Below, one piece after another: positions 26,119 to 37,664 of a DNA stretch of 64,000 bases. Origin of the DNA: Rhodanobacter sp. (lineage in GTDB: Bacteria > Pseudomonadota > Gammaproteobacteria > Xanthomonadales > Rhodanobacteraceae); assembly GCA_004298045.1 (NCBI GenBank), contig SCRM01000010.1:399762-463761 (forward strand). Reading direction: 5' to 3'. Numbering within the stretch: the stretch's first letter is position 1; every line of letters starts with the position of its first letter. The notes under the pieces are model-generated. The model searched no databases, was not told where the DNA came from, and was given only the letters and a program-made list of their open reading frames with translations. The position numbers and the translations under genes are program-made.

Positions 26119-26919
26119 TTAGTGCGAAGTCGCCAGCAGCGGCAGCACCAGCAGGATGGCGCCCAACGCGATGCGATAGACGGCGAACACGGTGAAGCGG
26201 TGGGTGCGGATGTAGCGCAGCAGCCATTTCACGGCAATGAAGGCCACGACCATCGAGGTCAGGAAGCCGACGCCAAAGCCGGTCCAGTCCACCTGGGCCA
26301 CACCGCCGCTGGTGAAAATCTTCAGAAGCTCAACGGCGGTGGCGGCAAACATGGTGGGGATGCCGACCAGAAACGCGAACTGGGTGGCGGCGGAACGGTT
26401 GTTGGTGCCGAACAGCATGGCGGCAAAGATGGTGCTGGCGGAACGCGACGTGCCGGGAAAGATGCCGGCGACGATCTGCGCGATGCCGACCAGGATCGCC
26501 ACCGTCCACGTCACCCGGGTCGATTCCGGCCGCCGTTCGGCGAGCTTTTCGGCCGCGATCATCCACACGCCGCCGATGACCAGCGCCCAGGCTACCGGCG
26601 TGATCGAGGTCGGAAGTTTGAAGCCGAGTTTGAGCGCGACCACCCCCAGCGCGGAAGTGATGACGAACGCGCCCACCAACTTCAGCAGGTAGGCGCGGGT
26701 TTGCGGGTCTTTCCAGCCGGTCAGCAATTGCCAGATCTGCTGCCAGTAGATCAACGTGATGGCGAGGATCGCGCCAGCCTGGATGCCGATGTTGAACAGG
26801 TCGGAACGGTGCCCCAGCCAGCGCTCCGCAATCAGCAGGTGCCCGGTACTCGAGATCGGCAGAAACTCGGTGATGCCCTCAATGACGCCGAGCAGGATGA
26901 CATTGATGAGATCAGGCAT
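26119..26919 (-). CDS. uppP: Undecaprenyl-diphosphatase
   Basis: This 266-residue polytopic inner-membrane enzyme releases undecaprenyl phosphate from its diphosphate, recycling the lipid carrier for peptidoglycan and other glycans; overproduction is known to give bacitracin resistance. Motif one is EGITEFLPISSTGH (starting at residue 14) and motif two is GTSRSAS near residue 155. About eight hydrophobic segments are present. It is a single gene on the minus strand. Confidence 0.96.
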   Translation of the reverse strand: MPDLINVILLGVIEGITEFLPISSTGHLLIAERWLGHRSDLFNIGIQAGAILAITLIYWQQIWQLLTGWKDPQTRAYLLKLVGAFVITSALGVVALKLGFKLPTSITPVAWALVIGGVWMIAAEKLAERRPESTRVTWTVAILVGIAQIVAGIFPGTSRSASTIFAAMLFGTNNRSAATQFAFLVGIPTMFAATAVELLKIFTSGGVAQVDWTGFGVGFLTSMVVAFIAVKWLLRYIRTHRFTVFAVYRIALGAILLVLPLLATSH

Positions 26920-27149
26920 GGGGAGCCGGTGGTGGCGGGACGCCGCATCCTAAACCACGACGGGGTGCGTTGGCGCGATCCGTCCTGCCGCGACCACGAT
27001 GGGCGACTTCACGCAGATTCGAACCGCGACCATCGGTTTCCGTGGCGTAGCTGAAAAAACCAGGTTCATCTTTCAACTGCCCACACACTCGCGAGTGGCA
27101 ATCGCAAAGTGCGCGTGACCCGTTCCGCGCGACGCGGGCGAAAGGCGGT

Positions 27150-27189
27150 GGAACAAAGCGGGGCGCCCCAAGGCGCCCCGCTTTGTTCC
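27150..27189 (-). terminator. Perfect 18-bp hairpin downstream of icd
   Basis: Two 18-base arms (27150-27167 and 27172-27189) are exact inverted copies around a CCAA loop. The stem is GC-rich inside and ends in TTTGTTCC on the minus strand, 24 bases after the icd stop. It can fold on either strand. The rest of the gap up to uppP (26920-27149) shows nothing I can name. Confidence 0.75.
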
Positions 27190-27212
27190 ATACCAACGTG
27201 CGATAACCCGCC

Positions 27213-29615
<2,403 letters not shown>

Positions 29616-29731
29616 CTACGGCTGGTGCGCCCGTTCCGAGAGCGGAACGCCGCCCCGCGCCACGAACCACGTCGCCCCGTCGCACGTCCGCAGCGGCAAG
29701 CACGCGCCACGCCGCCGCATACGCCCTGCTT

Positions 29732-30961
29732 TCAGCCAAAAAACCAATAGCACACGGCGATGGCGGCGAGGACGCCGGCGAGGTCGGCGAGCAGGGCGCA
29801 GCCGATGGTGTGGCGCACGCGGGTGATGCCGACGGCGCCGTAATAGACGGCGACGACGTAGAAGGTGGTTTCGGTGCTGCCTTGCACGGTGGCGGCGAGC
29901 AGTGCGGGGAAGCTGTCCACGCCGTAGTGGTGCATGGTCTCGATCAGCATGGCGCGCGCGGCGCTGCCGGAAAACGGCTTGACCAGGGCGGTGGGCAGCG
30001 CGTCCACGAAACGGGTGTCGAGGTGGGCGTGCACCGCGCTCCAGCGGATGCCTTCGAGCACGAAGTCGAGCACGCCGGAGGCACGCAGCGCGCCGACCGC
30101 GCACAACATCGCCACCAGATACGGCAGCAGGTTTTTCGCCACCTCGAAACCCTGCTTCGCGCCGTCGACGAAGCTGTCGAACAGCGGCACGCGCTTGTAC
30201 GCGCCGACGCACAGAAACAGCACGATCACGCCGAACAGCATGAGGTTGCCGAGCAGGCCGGAAAGCGCCGCCAGCGCGGCGGCGGAGAGCGAGGCCAGCA
30301 GCGCCATGAAACCGCCGAGCACCAGCGCGGCGCCGCCGAGCCAGGCAAGCACCACCGGGTCGCGCACGCGCAGGCGCTGCATGAATGCCACGCTCAGGAA
30401 CCCGGCCAGGGTCGAGGCGCTGGTGGCCAACAGGATCGGCAGGAACACCAGCGTGGGGTCGTGCGCGCCAGCCTGTGCGCGGTACATGAAGATGGTCACC
30501 GGCAACAGCGTCAGCGACGAGGCGTTGAGCACCAGAAACAGAATCTGCGCATTGCTGGCGGTGTCTGCGGATGGATTGAGCGTCTGCAATTCGCGCATCG
30601 CGCGCAGACCGATCGGCGTGGCCGCATTGTCCATGCCCAGCGCGTTGGCGGCGAAATTGAGCGTGATGAGGCCGATCGCCGGATGCCCGCGCGGCACCTC
30701 GGGCATCAGGCGCGCAAACAGCGGGCCGAGCCACACTGCCAGCCGTTCGACCAGCCCGGCCTGCTCGGCAATGCGCAGAAAACCCAGCCACAGCGTGAGC
30801 GTGCCGAACAAGAGCAGCATCACCTTGACGCTGAGGTCGGCCATGTCGAACAGTGCGCCGACGATGGCGGCGAACACGCCGGCATCGCCACCGACGAGCC
30901 AGCGCGCGAGCGCTGCCACCGCCGCGGCGAGGAAAAAGCCGTACCAGAGCCGATTGAGCAT
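29732..30961 (-). CDS. Nucleoside-recognition (SpmA/SpmB-like) membrane protein
   Basis: This 409-residue membrane protein looks like SpmA joined to SpmB. The first half has NFAANALGMDNAATPIGLRAM, a conserved SpmA stretch with the DNAATP motif. The second half has VDGAKQGFEVAKNLLPYL and GSTETTFYVVAVYYGAV, typical of SpmB-type domains. In Bacillus the pair acts in spore-core dehydration; in non-sporulating proteobacteria the fused form has no settled role and may be a transporter. The start at 30961 is the first ATG giving the N-terminal helix. It is divergent from envC, 103 bases apart. Confidence 0.87.
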   Translation of the reverse strand: MLNRLWYGFFLAAAVAALARWLVGGDAGVFAAIVGALFDMADLSVKVMLLLFGTLTLWLGFLRIAEQAGLVERLAVWLGPLFARLMPEVPRGHPAIGLITLNFAANALGMDNAATPIGLRAMRELQTLNPSADTASNAQILFLVLNASSLTLLPVTIFMYRAQAGAHDPTLVFLPILLATSASTLAGFLSVAFMQRLRVRDPVVLAWLGGAALVLGGFMALLASLSAAALAALSGLLGNLMLFGVIVLFLCVGAYKRVPLFDSFVDGAKQGFEVAKNLLPYLVAMLCAVGALRASGVLDFVLEGIRWSAVHAHLDTRFVDALPTALVKPFSGSAARAMLIETMHHYGVDSFPALLAATVQGSTETTFYVVAVYYGAVGITRVRHTIGCALLADLAGVLAAIAVCYWFFG

Positions 30962-31064
30962 GCGCCTCGCGCCGCCGGGGAACCCACGCATTGTGCGTGA
31001 TCGCGGCCAGTGTGGCGCGCACCATCGACTCGCCGCGGGTGCCCGGCTCGGCGATAATCCGCGC

Positions 31065-32291
31065 ATGCTGCGCCAACCCCTCGCCTTCCCCATGCCTCTT
31101 CTCGTCAGCCTGCTGTTGGCGGCCACGTTGACCGCGCTCCCGGTGCAGGCGCGCCAGGACAAGGCGCAAACCGAACAGGCGACGGCCAAACAAAAACTCG
31201 GCAGCGTGCAACAGCAGCTGAAAACCCTGGGCAAGCAGCAGGCGGAAACCGCCAGCAAACGCACGCAGCTCAACGCCGAGCTGGCCAAGCAGACCACCGC
31301 GCTGGCCGCCGCCGCGCGCGCCTTGCGCGACACCGACGCGCAGATCGCCGCCAAGCAGCGCCAGCTGGACGACCTGCAGCAGCAACGCGCCGACCTCAAG
31401 CAAAAACTGGACAGCCAGAAGGCTGCCATCGCCGACCTCTTGCGCGCCAGCTACGCGCTGGGCCACGGTTCGGACCTGCGCACGCTGCTCGACGGCGCCG
31501 ACACCAGCCGCATCGCCCGGGCTCTCACCTACTCGAAGTATTTCCAGGCCGATCGCGTGCAGAAGGTGCAGCAGCTGGTGGCCGATCTCGCACAACTGCA
31601 AGCGCTGGAAGCGCAGATCACCACCGAGCAGCAAGCCTTGCAGGCCGCACGCGCGGAACGCGAGCAGCAAAACCAGCAACTTGCCGCGCAACGCGCCGTG
31701 CAGCAAAAGCTGGCGGCGGAAACCGACGCCACCTACCAGAATCAGGCCCAACGCCTTGCCGCGCTCAAGCAGGACGAGCAAGCGCTGAACAATCTGGTGG
31801 ATCGGCTGCAAAAGCAGATCGACCAGGCCATGCGCGAAGCCGCCGCGCGCGAGGCCGCAAGGCAAGCCGCAGCTCGCAGGCACGGCGGCAAGGCACCGCC
31901 GCCGCTGGCCGTGGGGGCCGCCGGGCAGAACATCCGCGGCAACCTGCCGTGGCCGGCGGCCGGCGAGGTGCACAGCTACGGCAACGGCGTGCTGATCCGC
32001 GCGCCGGGCGGCAGCGAGGTGCGCGCGGTGGCTGGCGGCCGCGTGGTCTACGCCGGTTTCCTGCGCGGCTACGGCATGCTGCTCATCGTCAACCACGGCA
32101 ATGGCTGGATGAGCATGTACGGCAACAACGAAACCCTGCTGCATGGCGTGGGCGACGCGGTCAAGGCCGGCGAGGCGGTGGGCACGGCGGCCGGCGCGAC
32201 CGGGGTCAACACCGGTGCGTATTTCGAGCTGCGCCACGACGGCAAACCGGTCGACCCGCGCAGCTGGCTGGGCAAGCGCGGCGGTGCGTGA
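31065..32291 (+). CDS. envC: EnvC-like murein hydrolase activator
   Basis: This 408-residue periplasmic protein has a signal peptide (ending PVQA, about residue 27), a long coiled coil (about residues 30-255, rich in Gln, Ala and Leu) and a C-terminal LytM domain. The LytM zinc ligands are not conserved: the expected HxxxD is replaced by HSYGN, and the last motif reads YFELRHDG rather than HxH. That fits EnvC, which activates the amidases AmiA and AmiB at the division site instead of cutting murein itself. GATAAT at 31053-31058 may be a -10, giving an almost leaderless message. ATG 31092 is an alternative start. Confidence 0.92.
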   Translation: MLRQPLAFPMPLLVSLLLAATLTALPVQARQDKAQTEQATAKQKLGSVQQQLKTLGKQQAETASKRTQLNAELAKQTTALAAAARALRDTDAQIAAKQRQLDDLQQQRADLKQKLDSQKAAIADLLRASYALGHGSDLRTLLDGADTSRIARALTYSKYFQADRVQKVQQLVADLAQLQALEAQITTEQQALQAARAEREQQNQQLAAQRAVQQKLAAETDATYQNQAQRLAALKQDEQALNNLVDRLQKQIDQAMREAAAREAARQAAARRHGGKAPPPLAVGAAGQNIRGNLPWPAAGEVHSYGNGVLIRAPGGSEVRAVAGGRVVYAGFLRGYGMLLIVNHGNGWMSMYGNNETLLHGVGDAVKAGEAVGTAAGATGVNTGAYFELRHDGKPVDPRSWLGKRGGA

Positions 32292-32396
32292 GCCGTGCCG
32301 GTGCGCGTACGGGCAGCGATCCAAGCGTGAGGCAAGACCGTAGTCGGACGGCAACGACGCACGCGGTCAGCCGTGGCCTGGTGCCGGCAGCTGTTG

Positions 32397-32428
32397 CCGA
32401 ATCCCGCATCCCGTATCTCCTATCCCGG
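32397..32428. repeat. Half-copy of the GGGATTCGGGATT repeat
   Basis: This stretch of GAATCCCGCATCCCGTATC-type units is the same family as the arms in the gsp operon and near 34.05 kb. It lies in the 296-base gap between envC and the S41 protease gene, which otherwise shows no gene. Confidence 0.5.
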
Positions 32429-32587
32429 CCGCTCGGGCCAAAGCGCGACGCCCATGACTGCCGGATTTCCGAGCCGTCACAGGCGTGACTGCCGGCCGTT
32501 GACGGCCGCACGCGGACGTCGCACGCTGGACATTGTCGGCCTGACCGCGCCTCGCGGTATGCGCCCCTGCCCCTGCGGAGTTGCTGC

Positions 32588-33946
32588 ATGCGGTTTTCCA
32601 CTTTGAGTCTGTGTTCGCTGCTGCTGGCGGCGCCGTTGGTGTATGCGCAAACCGCGCCGGCACCCGCCACCAGTGCGCCCGAACCGCCGACCGACCTTGC
32701 TCCCGCCCACGTGCGCGCCGATGCCACCAAGGCCAAAGACCAGCCGATTGATCTGCAGGACATCCGCCGTTTCAGCCGCGTGGTGGACATCGTGCGCCAG
32801 GCCTATGTGGAGCCGGTCTCGAACCACGACCTGATGAAAGACGCAATCACCGGCATGCTCGCCGGGCTCGACCCGCACAGCGAGTACCTGGACAAGGACG
32901 GCCTGGCTCAGCTCAACGAAGACACCACCGGGCAATACAGCGGCCTGGGCATCGAAGTGCTGCAACAGGATGGCGGCCTCCTGATCGTCACCCCGATCGA
33001 CGACACGCCCGCGTCGCGCGCCGGCGTCAAACCCGGCGACAGCATCGTCAAGATCAACGGCACCCTGGTCGATCCGCAAAACGTCGATACGATGTTCAAG
33101 CAACTGCGCGGCAAGCCCGGCACCAAGATCACGTTGACCGTGCTGCACAAGGGCAGCGACACCCCGGTGGATATGCCGCTGACGCGCGAGAACATCGCCA
33201 TCACCAGCGTCAAGGTGCGCCAGCTCGAACCCGGCTACGACTACATCCGCATCACCCAGTTCCAGAGCGACACCGCGGCCGATCTTGAGCACAAGCTCGC
33301 CACGCTGATCACCAAGGACGGCGCGCCGAAAGGCGCCGTGCTCGACCTGCGCAACAACCCCGGCGGCCTGCTGACGGCGGCAGTCGCGGTAAGCGACGAC
33401 CTGCTCGATGCCGGCACCATCGTCACCACCCGCGGTCGCCTGCCGGACGCCAACATGAGCTTTGCCGCACACCCCGGCGATCTTCTGAACGGTGCGCCGC
33501 TGGTCGTGCTGGTGAACCACGGCACGGCATCCGCCGCGGAGATCGTCTCCGGCGCGCTGAAAGACAACCACCGGGCACTGCTGATGGGCCAGCGCACGTT
33601 CGGCAAGGGCGTGGTGCAAACCGTGCTGCCGCTGGACGCCGACCACGCGGTGAAACTCACCACGGCCCGTTATTACACGCCCAACGGCACCTCGATCCAG
33701 GCCGAAGGCATCAAGCCCGACATCCCGCTCGCCGACCTCACGGTGCACAAAGCCGACCAAGCCCCGGCGCTGATCAACTCGGAAGCCGACCTGCCGCACC
33801 ACCTCGCCAACGAAAACACGAAAACCAGCGGCAGCATCGACAACGACGGCAGCGCCGCCGAAGGCGCCCTCGCCACCCGCGACTACGCGCTGGCGCAGGC
33901 CCTCAACGTGCTGAAAGGCATGGCGCTGCGGCCAAGCGCAAAGTAG
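32588..33946 (+). CDS. ctpA: Periplasmic C-terminal processing protease (S41)
   Basis: This 452-residue protease has a signal peptide (residues 1-20, ending VYA), an N-terminal helical part, a PDZ domain (about 110-200) that binds substrate C termini, and an S41 catalytic domain. The Ser-Lys dyad is Ser315 in GTASAAEI and Lys340 in RTFGKGVV; the 25-residue spacing fits tail-specific proteases. GGAG at 32577-32580 supports ATG 32588. It follows envC on the same strand. In other bacteria such proteases trim or degrade murein hydrolases, so a link with EnvC is possible but inferred. Confidence 0.95.
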   Translation: MRFSTLSLCSLLLAAPLVYAQTAPAPATSAPEPPTDLAPAHVRADATKAKDQPIDLQDIRRFSRVVDIVRQAYVEPVSNHDLMKDAITGMLAGLDPHSEYLDKDGLAQLNEDTTGQYSGLGIEVLQQDGGLLIVTPIDDTPASRAGVKPGDSIVKINGTLVDPQNVDTMFKQLRGKPGTKITLTVLHKGSDTPVDMPLTRENIAITSVKVRQLEPGYDYIRITQFQSDTAADLEHKLATLITKDGAPKGAVLDLRNNPGGLLTAAVAVSDDLLDAGTIVTTRGRLPDANMSFAAHPGDLLNGAPLVVLVNHGTASAAEIVSGALKDNHRALLMGQRTFGKGVVQTVLPLDADHAVKLTTARYYTPNGTSIQAEGIKPDIPLADLTVHKADQAPALINSEADLPHHLANENTKTSGSIDNDGSAAEGALATRDYALAQALNVLKGMALRPSAK

Positions 33947-33978
33947 CCCGCGGCCACCGGCCTCGGCGCCTCATGTCC

Positions 33979-34006
33979 TGTGGGTGGGGCTTCAGCCCCA
34001 CCCACA
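33979..34006. terminator. Perfect hairpin between convergent genes
   Basis: TGTGGGTGGGGC and GCCCCACCCACA pair over 12 bp around a TTCA loop. It lies between the convergent S41 protease and methyltransferase genes. The sequence resembles the TGTGGGAGCGGCTTCAGCCGC repeat family common in xanthomonads, so it may be a mobile repeat reused as a 3' end. Confidence 0.6.
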
Positions 34007-34036
34007 AAGCGGGTGTCTCGCCACGGCCCGCTCTTC

Positions 34037-34068
34037 CGATTCCCGCATCCCCAATCCCGAATCCCGGC
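34037..34068. repeat. GATTCCCGAATCCC repeat arm
   Basis: The run CGATTCCCGCATCCCCAAT continuing to ATCCCGG has the same units as the right arms of the four modules in the gsp operon. The preceding AAAGCGGGTG (34005-34014) is the inverse of CACCCGCTTT found in the gspF-gspG module, so this looks like a relative of that module joined to the hairpin at 33979. Confidence 0.55.
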
Positions 34069-34070
34069 CC

Positions 34071-35264
34071 CTACAACCGCCCGCCCTGGTCGGCAGCGAG
34101 CAGCTCGGCCGACAGTGGCAGGGCATCCAGCCCGCGGGCCAGCACCATCGCCTGGAACCGCTCGCCCATCTGGTCGGGCAGGGTGAGGCGTTTCACTTCC
34201 TGCGCGATGCGGTAGCGCATCGCCTCGTCGCCGGCGGCGGCGTGCGCGGCGGCGAAAATGTCCTGCAAGCCGCTGGCGATCAGGAATTGCGCCTGCGGCA
34301 CGTAGGCGGCCATGCCAAACCCGGCGTGGTTGCCGGCTTCCGCCAGCGCGGTGAAATCGACCGAGGCGGTGAGGTCGTTGAGGCCCGGCAGCCACAGCGG
34401 GTCGTTGTGCGCGAGGTGGCGGTAGTGCGCCATCAGCGTGCCGTCGCGGCGCTCGGGCAGGTAGAACTCGCGGCGCACGTAACCGTAGTCGACGAACAGC
34501 AGCACGCCGACTTCGAGCGCGCCGGCCACCGCCTGCATCCAGTACGGCAATTGCGGCAGCACCTCGGAGCGATAGCCCTCGGCAAACGGCTGGCCGAGGT
34601 CGTGTTCGAGATGGCGCACGGCGCCGGACACCAGCGGATCGGCCGGACGATCGGTGCGCATGAGGTTGCCGGCGCCATCGAGCGCCACATACTCCTCGTA
34701 CACTTCGCCGCCCTTGAGCGCAAAGCGCGTGGTGGGCAGCGCGTCGAGCACTTCGTTGGCAAACAGCACGCCGCGCCATGCCGTTTCGGGTGGGCGATCG
34801 AGCCAGGCGACGCGCGCGTTCAAATCCGCCGGCAAGGCGGCGGCCAGGCGTTCGCGCTGACGCTCGCGCAGGTCGGCGCTGGGTTCGAGGATGAGATAGC
34901 GGCGCGGCAAGGTGCCGGCCTGCGCCAGCGCCTTGAGCGCCACCTCGGCAAATGCGCCGCTGCCGCCGCCCAGCTCGAGAAAATCCGCTTCGGCGCCCAG
35001 CATGCCGAGCACCGGCGCGATGGCGTTGACGACGCAGCGCGCGAAGATTTCGCCCAGCTCCGGCGCAGTGATGAAATCGCCGGCGGGGCCGAACTTGGTC
35101 TTGCCGGCGCTGTAGTAGCCAAGCCCCGGCGCGTACAGGCACTGGTGCATGTATTGCGAAAACGGCAACGGCCCGTGTGTCACCAGTTGGGCGCGCAGGT
35201 GCTGCAGCAGCAAGTCGGAGTGGGCGCGTTCTTCGGCGCTGGGTTCGGGCAGGCGGGCGACCAT
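34071..35264 (-). CDS. MidA/NDUFAF7-like SAM-dependent methyltransferase
   Basis: This 397-residue protein belongs to the COG1565 class I methyltransferases. It shows YMHQCLYAPGLGYYSAGKTKFGPAGDFITAPEL (in parts), the SAM-binding loop LELGGGSGAF, and ANEVLDALP, a family signature. The mitochondrial relative NDUFAF7/MidA methylates an arginine of a complex I subunit. The bacterial target is not established. It sits alone between convergent ctpA and a tonB-dependent receptor gene on the same strand. Confidence 0.93.
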   Translation of the reverse strand: MVARLPEPSAEERAHSDLLLQHLRAQLVTHGPLPFSQYMHQCLYAPGLGYYSAGKTKFGPAGDFITAPELGEIFARCVVNAIAPVLGMLGAEADFLELGGGSGAFAEVALKALAQAGTLPRRYLILEPSADLRERQRERLAAALPADLNARVAWLDRPPETAWRGVLFANEVLDALPTTRFALKGGEVYEEYVALDGAGNLMRTDRPADPLVSGAVRHLEHDLGQPFAEGYRSEVLPQLPYWMQAVAGALEVGVLLFVDYGYVRREFYLPERRDGTLMAHYRHLAHNDPLWLPGLNDLTASVDFTALAEAGNHAGFGMAAYVPQAQFLIASGLQDIFAAAHAAAGDEAMRYRIAQEVKRLTLPDQMGERFQAMVLARGLDALPLSAELLAADQGGRL

Positions 35265-35323
35265 GGAGGCGTTCGATTCGGCAAGGCGATCAGGATAGCC
35301 GATCGCCCGCCTGCGGCCGCAGC

Positions 35324-37486
35324 TCAGAAGTCCTTTTGCACGCTGAGATACACCCCGCGGCGCGGGCCGAATTGCGGCGCGCCGACGCCCACGCCGGTGC
35401 CGTCGCGCAGCTCGTACCCGCGGTCGAACGCGTTGACCAAGGCCAGTTGCGTGTGCAGCTTGCCGAAGCGGTCCCAGCTGAAGTCGTGCGACACGCTGAG
35501 GTTCAGCTGGAAATATGCCGGAAGGTGCGCGCCGTTCGGCACCGCGCCGTCGCGGCGCAGGCCGCTGCCGAACAGGTAGTCGGCGCCGAGCCTGGTGCCG
35601 TCGTCCAGCGTGTAGCCGATGCCGGCGGAGGAGGTGTACTTCTGGTCGTGGTCGAGATGGATGTAATGGCCGGCGATCCAGGCCAGGTCATCCGGGGCGA
35701 AGTTGTACTGGCTGGTGATCACGTCCTTGCCCATCGCCTTGCTCCAGGCAAAGTTGAACCAGCCCGTCCACGGGCCATTGTCGTAGTTGGCGGTGAACTC
35801 CACGCCGCGCACGCGGCCGCGCCGGTAGTTGAAGGTGGAGTAGACCAGCGCGGTGCCGAACTGGCCCTCGTCCTGCAGGCGCTGCACGTCGCGGTAATAG
35901 GTGTCCAACCCCAGCGTCCAGGCCTTGCCGAGGTTCTGCGAGATGCCCAGGTCGTAGTAGTCGGCGCGCTCGGCCAGCGGCTGCGCGTTGCCGGGGTTGG
36001 CCACCGCGTTGGTGGTGCCGTCGAACTTGGCGATGTTCGAGACCGCGATCATCTCGGTGGCCGGCGGCGTGAAGTAGCTCGCATAGCCCGCATGCACGGT
36101 GGTGCTGTCGGTGGCCTGCCAGACTGCGCCGAGGCGCGGGCTGAGCTGGCTGCTGGTGGTGCCGGCCAGGGTGTAGCGGTCGCCGCGCAGGCCGTAGTTC
36201 AGCGTCCAGTCCTCGCCGAGGCTCCATTCGTCCTGCACGTAGGCGGACCAGGTCTTCGCAGTGAGTCGGCTGTTGTCGACGATGGTGATCGGCGTGGTGC
36301 TGGTCTGCTCGCCATCCGCATCGGCCGGGAACACCCAGGCGTCGTTGCCACTGGCGGCGCGCTCGAAACTGCCGTACACGCCGTAGCGCAGCGTGTGCGT
36401 GTCGTCGACCGGGGTGGAGAAGTCCGCCTGCAGCGTGCTGGCGCGGTTGCTGCGGCCGACCTTGCCGGCGAGGCCGTTGAACATCAGGTCGCCGACCAGG
36501 TCGGGGCGGAAGGCCAGGCTGGTGTAGCGCTGCCCCAGCGACACCTGGTAATCGGTGCGGCCAAGCTTGCCCTGCAGCGAGAGCACCCCGAACCGAGTGT
36601 TCTCGCGTTGCTGCTCGTTGAGGTCGGCGGAGTTGAAGGCGGTGCGGTCCAGATAGCCGAACTGCGGCGTCTGGCCGGGGTTGTTCGGGATCTGGAAACG
36701 GTTGTTGGCCATCCCGAACATGAAGTCGATCCGGGTATCGTCGTCGATCAGATAGTCGATGTCGCCAAACGCCTTGAGCTGGTTGGTGTGGTCGTGGATC
36801 GGCTTGCGGCTGGCCGTGGGGTTCTCGATACCCACGTCGTTTTCCAGATAGTTCGCGGTGAAGAACGCGCTCCACGGCCCGCTCGTGCCCCACAGCGAGG
36901 CGTGCGGATTGAACGTGCCCAGCGAGCCGCCGGTAACGCCGACGCTGCCACCATCGCCCAGCGCGCTGCCGTCCTTGGTGGTGAGGTTCACCACCGCCGC
37001 GGTGCGCAGGCCGTACTGCGCGGGCAGCGCGCCGTCGAGCAGATTCATGCTCTGGATCGTGCGCGTATCCAGCGTCTGGCCAAAGCCGGAAATCGACTCG
37101 GGCACGATCACGCCGTTGATGCGGTACTGCAGGTTGGCGTGGTCGCCGCGCACGTGCAGGCCGCCGTAGGAATCCTGCACCACGCCCGGCGCCTGCAGCA
37201 GCACCTGGTTCAGCGGGGTGGAGGCGCCGAGCGGCAGCGCCTGGATCGCCTGCTCGTCGATCACGTACATGCTGCTGCCGGTGCTCGGCGACAGCGCGTT
37301 GCGCGCCTGGTCGAGCGCGGCGCTGACGCTGACGGCCGCAAGGTCATGTACCTTGGGCGCGCGCTCGTTGCGCGTGGCCAGCGTGGTGGTGGGTGCTTGC
37401 GTGACCTCGTCCGCGCTGGCGCGGGGCGTACCGCCAGCGCACAACGCGGCAGCCACGGCGGCAGCAAGCAGCGGGGAAGATTTCAT
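35324..37486 (-). CDS. TonB-dependent outer membrane receptor
   Basis: This 720-residue protein has a signal peptide (ending RASA), a plug domain (about residues 55-165, with VHDLAAVSVSAAL, GGLHVRGDHANLQYRINGV in parts) and a 22-strand barrel ending in the aromatic VQKDF. Receptors of this family import metal chelates, vitamins or sugars using TonB energy. The ligand is not clear. No obvious TonB box is seen just after the signal peptide. A Zur-like box overlaps the likely promoter, which hints at zinc or metal control. No tonB, ABC importer or sigma/anti-sigma gene lies beside it. Confidence 0.94.
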   Translation of the reverse strand: MKSSPLLAAAVAAALCAGGTPRASADEVTQAPTTTLATRNERAPKVHDLAAVSVSAALDQARNALSPSTGSSMYVIDEQAIQALPLGASTPLNQVLLQAPGVVQDSYGGLHVRGDHANLQYRINGVIVPESISGFGQTLDTRTIQSMNLLDGALPAQYGLRTAAVVNLTTKDGSALGDGGSVGVTGGSLGTFNPHASLWGTSGPWSAFFTANYLENDVGIENPTASRKPIHDHTNQLKAFGDIDYLIDDDTRIDFMFGMANNRFQIPNNPGQTPQFGYLDRTAFNSADLNEQQRENTRFGVLSLQGKLGRTDYQVSLGQRYTSLAFRPDLVGDLMFNGLAGKVGRSNRASTLQADFSTPVDDTHTLRYGVYGSFERAASGNDAWVFPADADGEQTSTTPITIVDNSRLTAKTWSAYVQDEWSLGEDWTLNYGLRGDRYTLAGTTSSQLSPRLGAVWQATDSTTVHAGYASYFTPPATEMIAVSNIAKFDGTTNAVANPGNAQPLAERADYYDLGISQNLGKAWTLGLDTYYRDVQRLQDEGQFGTALVYSTFNYRRGRVRGVEFTANYDNGPWTGWFNFAWSKAMGKDVITSQYNFAPDDLAWIAGHYIHLDHDQKYTSSAGIGYTLDDGTRLGADYLFGSGLRRDGAVPNGAHLPAYFQLNLSVSHDFSWDRFGKLHTQLALVNAFDRGYELRDGTGVGVGAPQFGPRRGVYLSVQKDF

Positions 37487-37534
37487 CCAGTGATCCCAAT
37501 CATGACGACCGGCAAGCCCGGTCGGGGCGACATA

Positions 37535-37555
37535 GTAACGTTATATTGTTACGTC
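37535..37555 (-). promoter_or_regulatory. Zur-like operator upstream of the TonB receptor
   Basis: Read on the minus strand, GTAACAATATAAC matches the gammaproteobacterial Zur core GTTATAATATAAC in 11 of 13 positions. It lies inside GTAAC...GTTAC inverted ends, about 50-65 bases before the ATG. TATAAC within it could be the -10. A 7-bp hairpin (CGACCGG/CCGGTCG, 37506-37524) lies in the leader. Identity as Zur box is inferred. Confidence 0.4.
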
Positions 37556-37664
37556 CGCTGAATCCATCCAAAATTCGCGACAGTCCGCGCATGCCACGGC
37601 GACGGGTGGCGGCCACCACCCGGGCAACTCGGCATACTTGGCGGGTCACCGCCGAGGCGAGCCC

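Noticed and set aside
29616..32354. A 912-codon minus-strand frame spanning envC and the SpmAB-like gene
   Set aside because: It runs across two genes with clear families on proper frames and has no domain of its own.
33979..34068. CRISPR-like array from repeated short units
   Set aside because: The units are short palindromic or direct GGGATTC-type repeats without regular spacers and with no cas genes.
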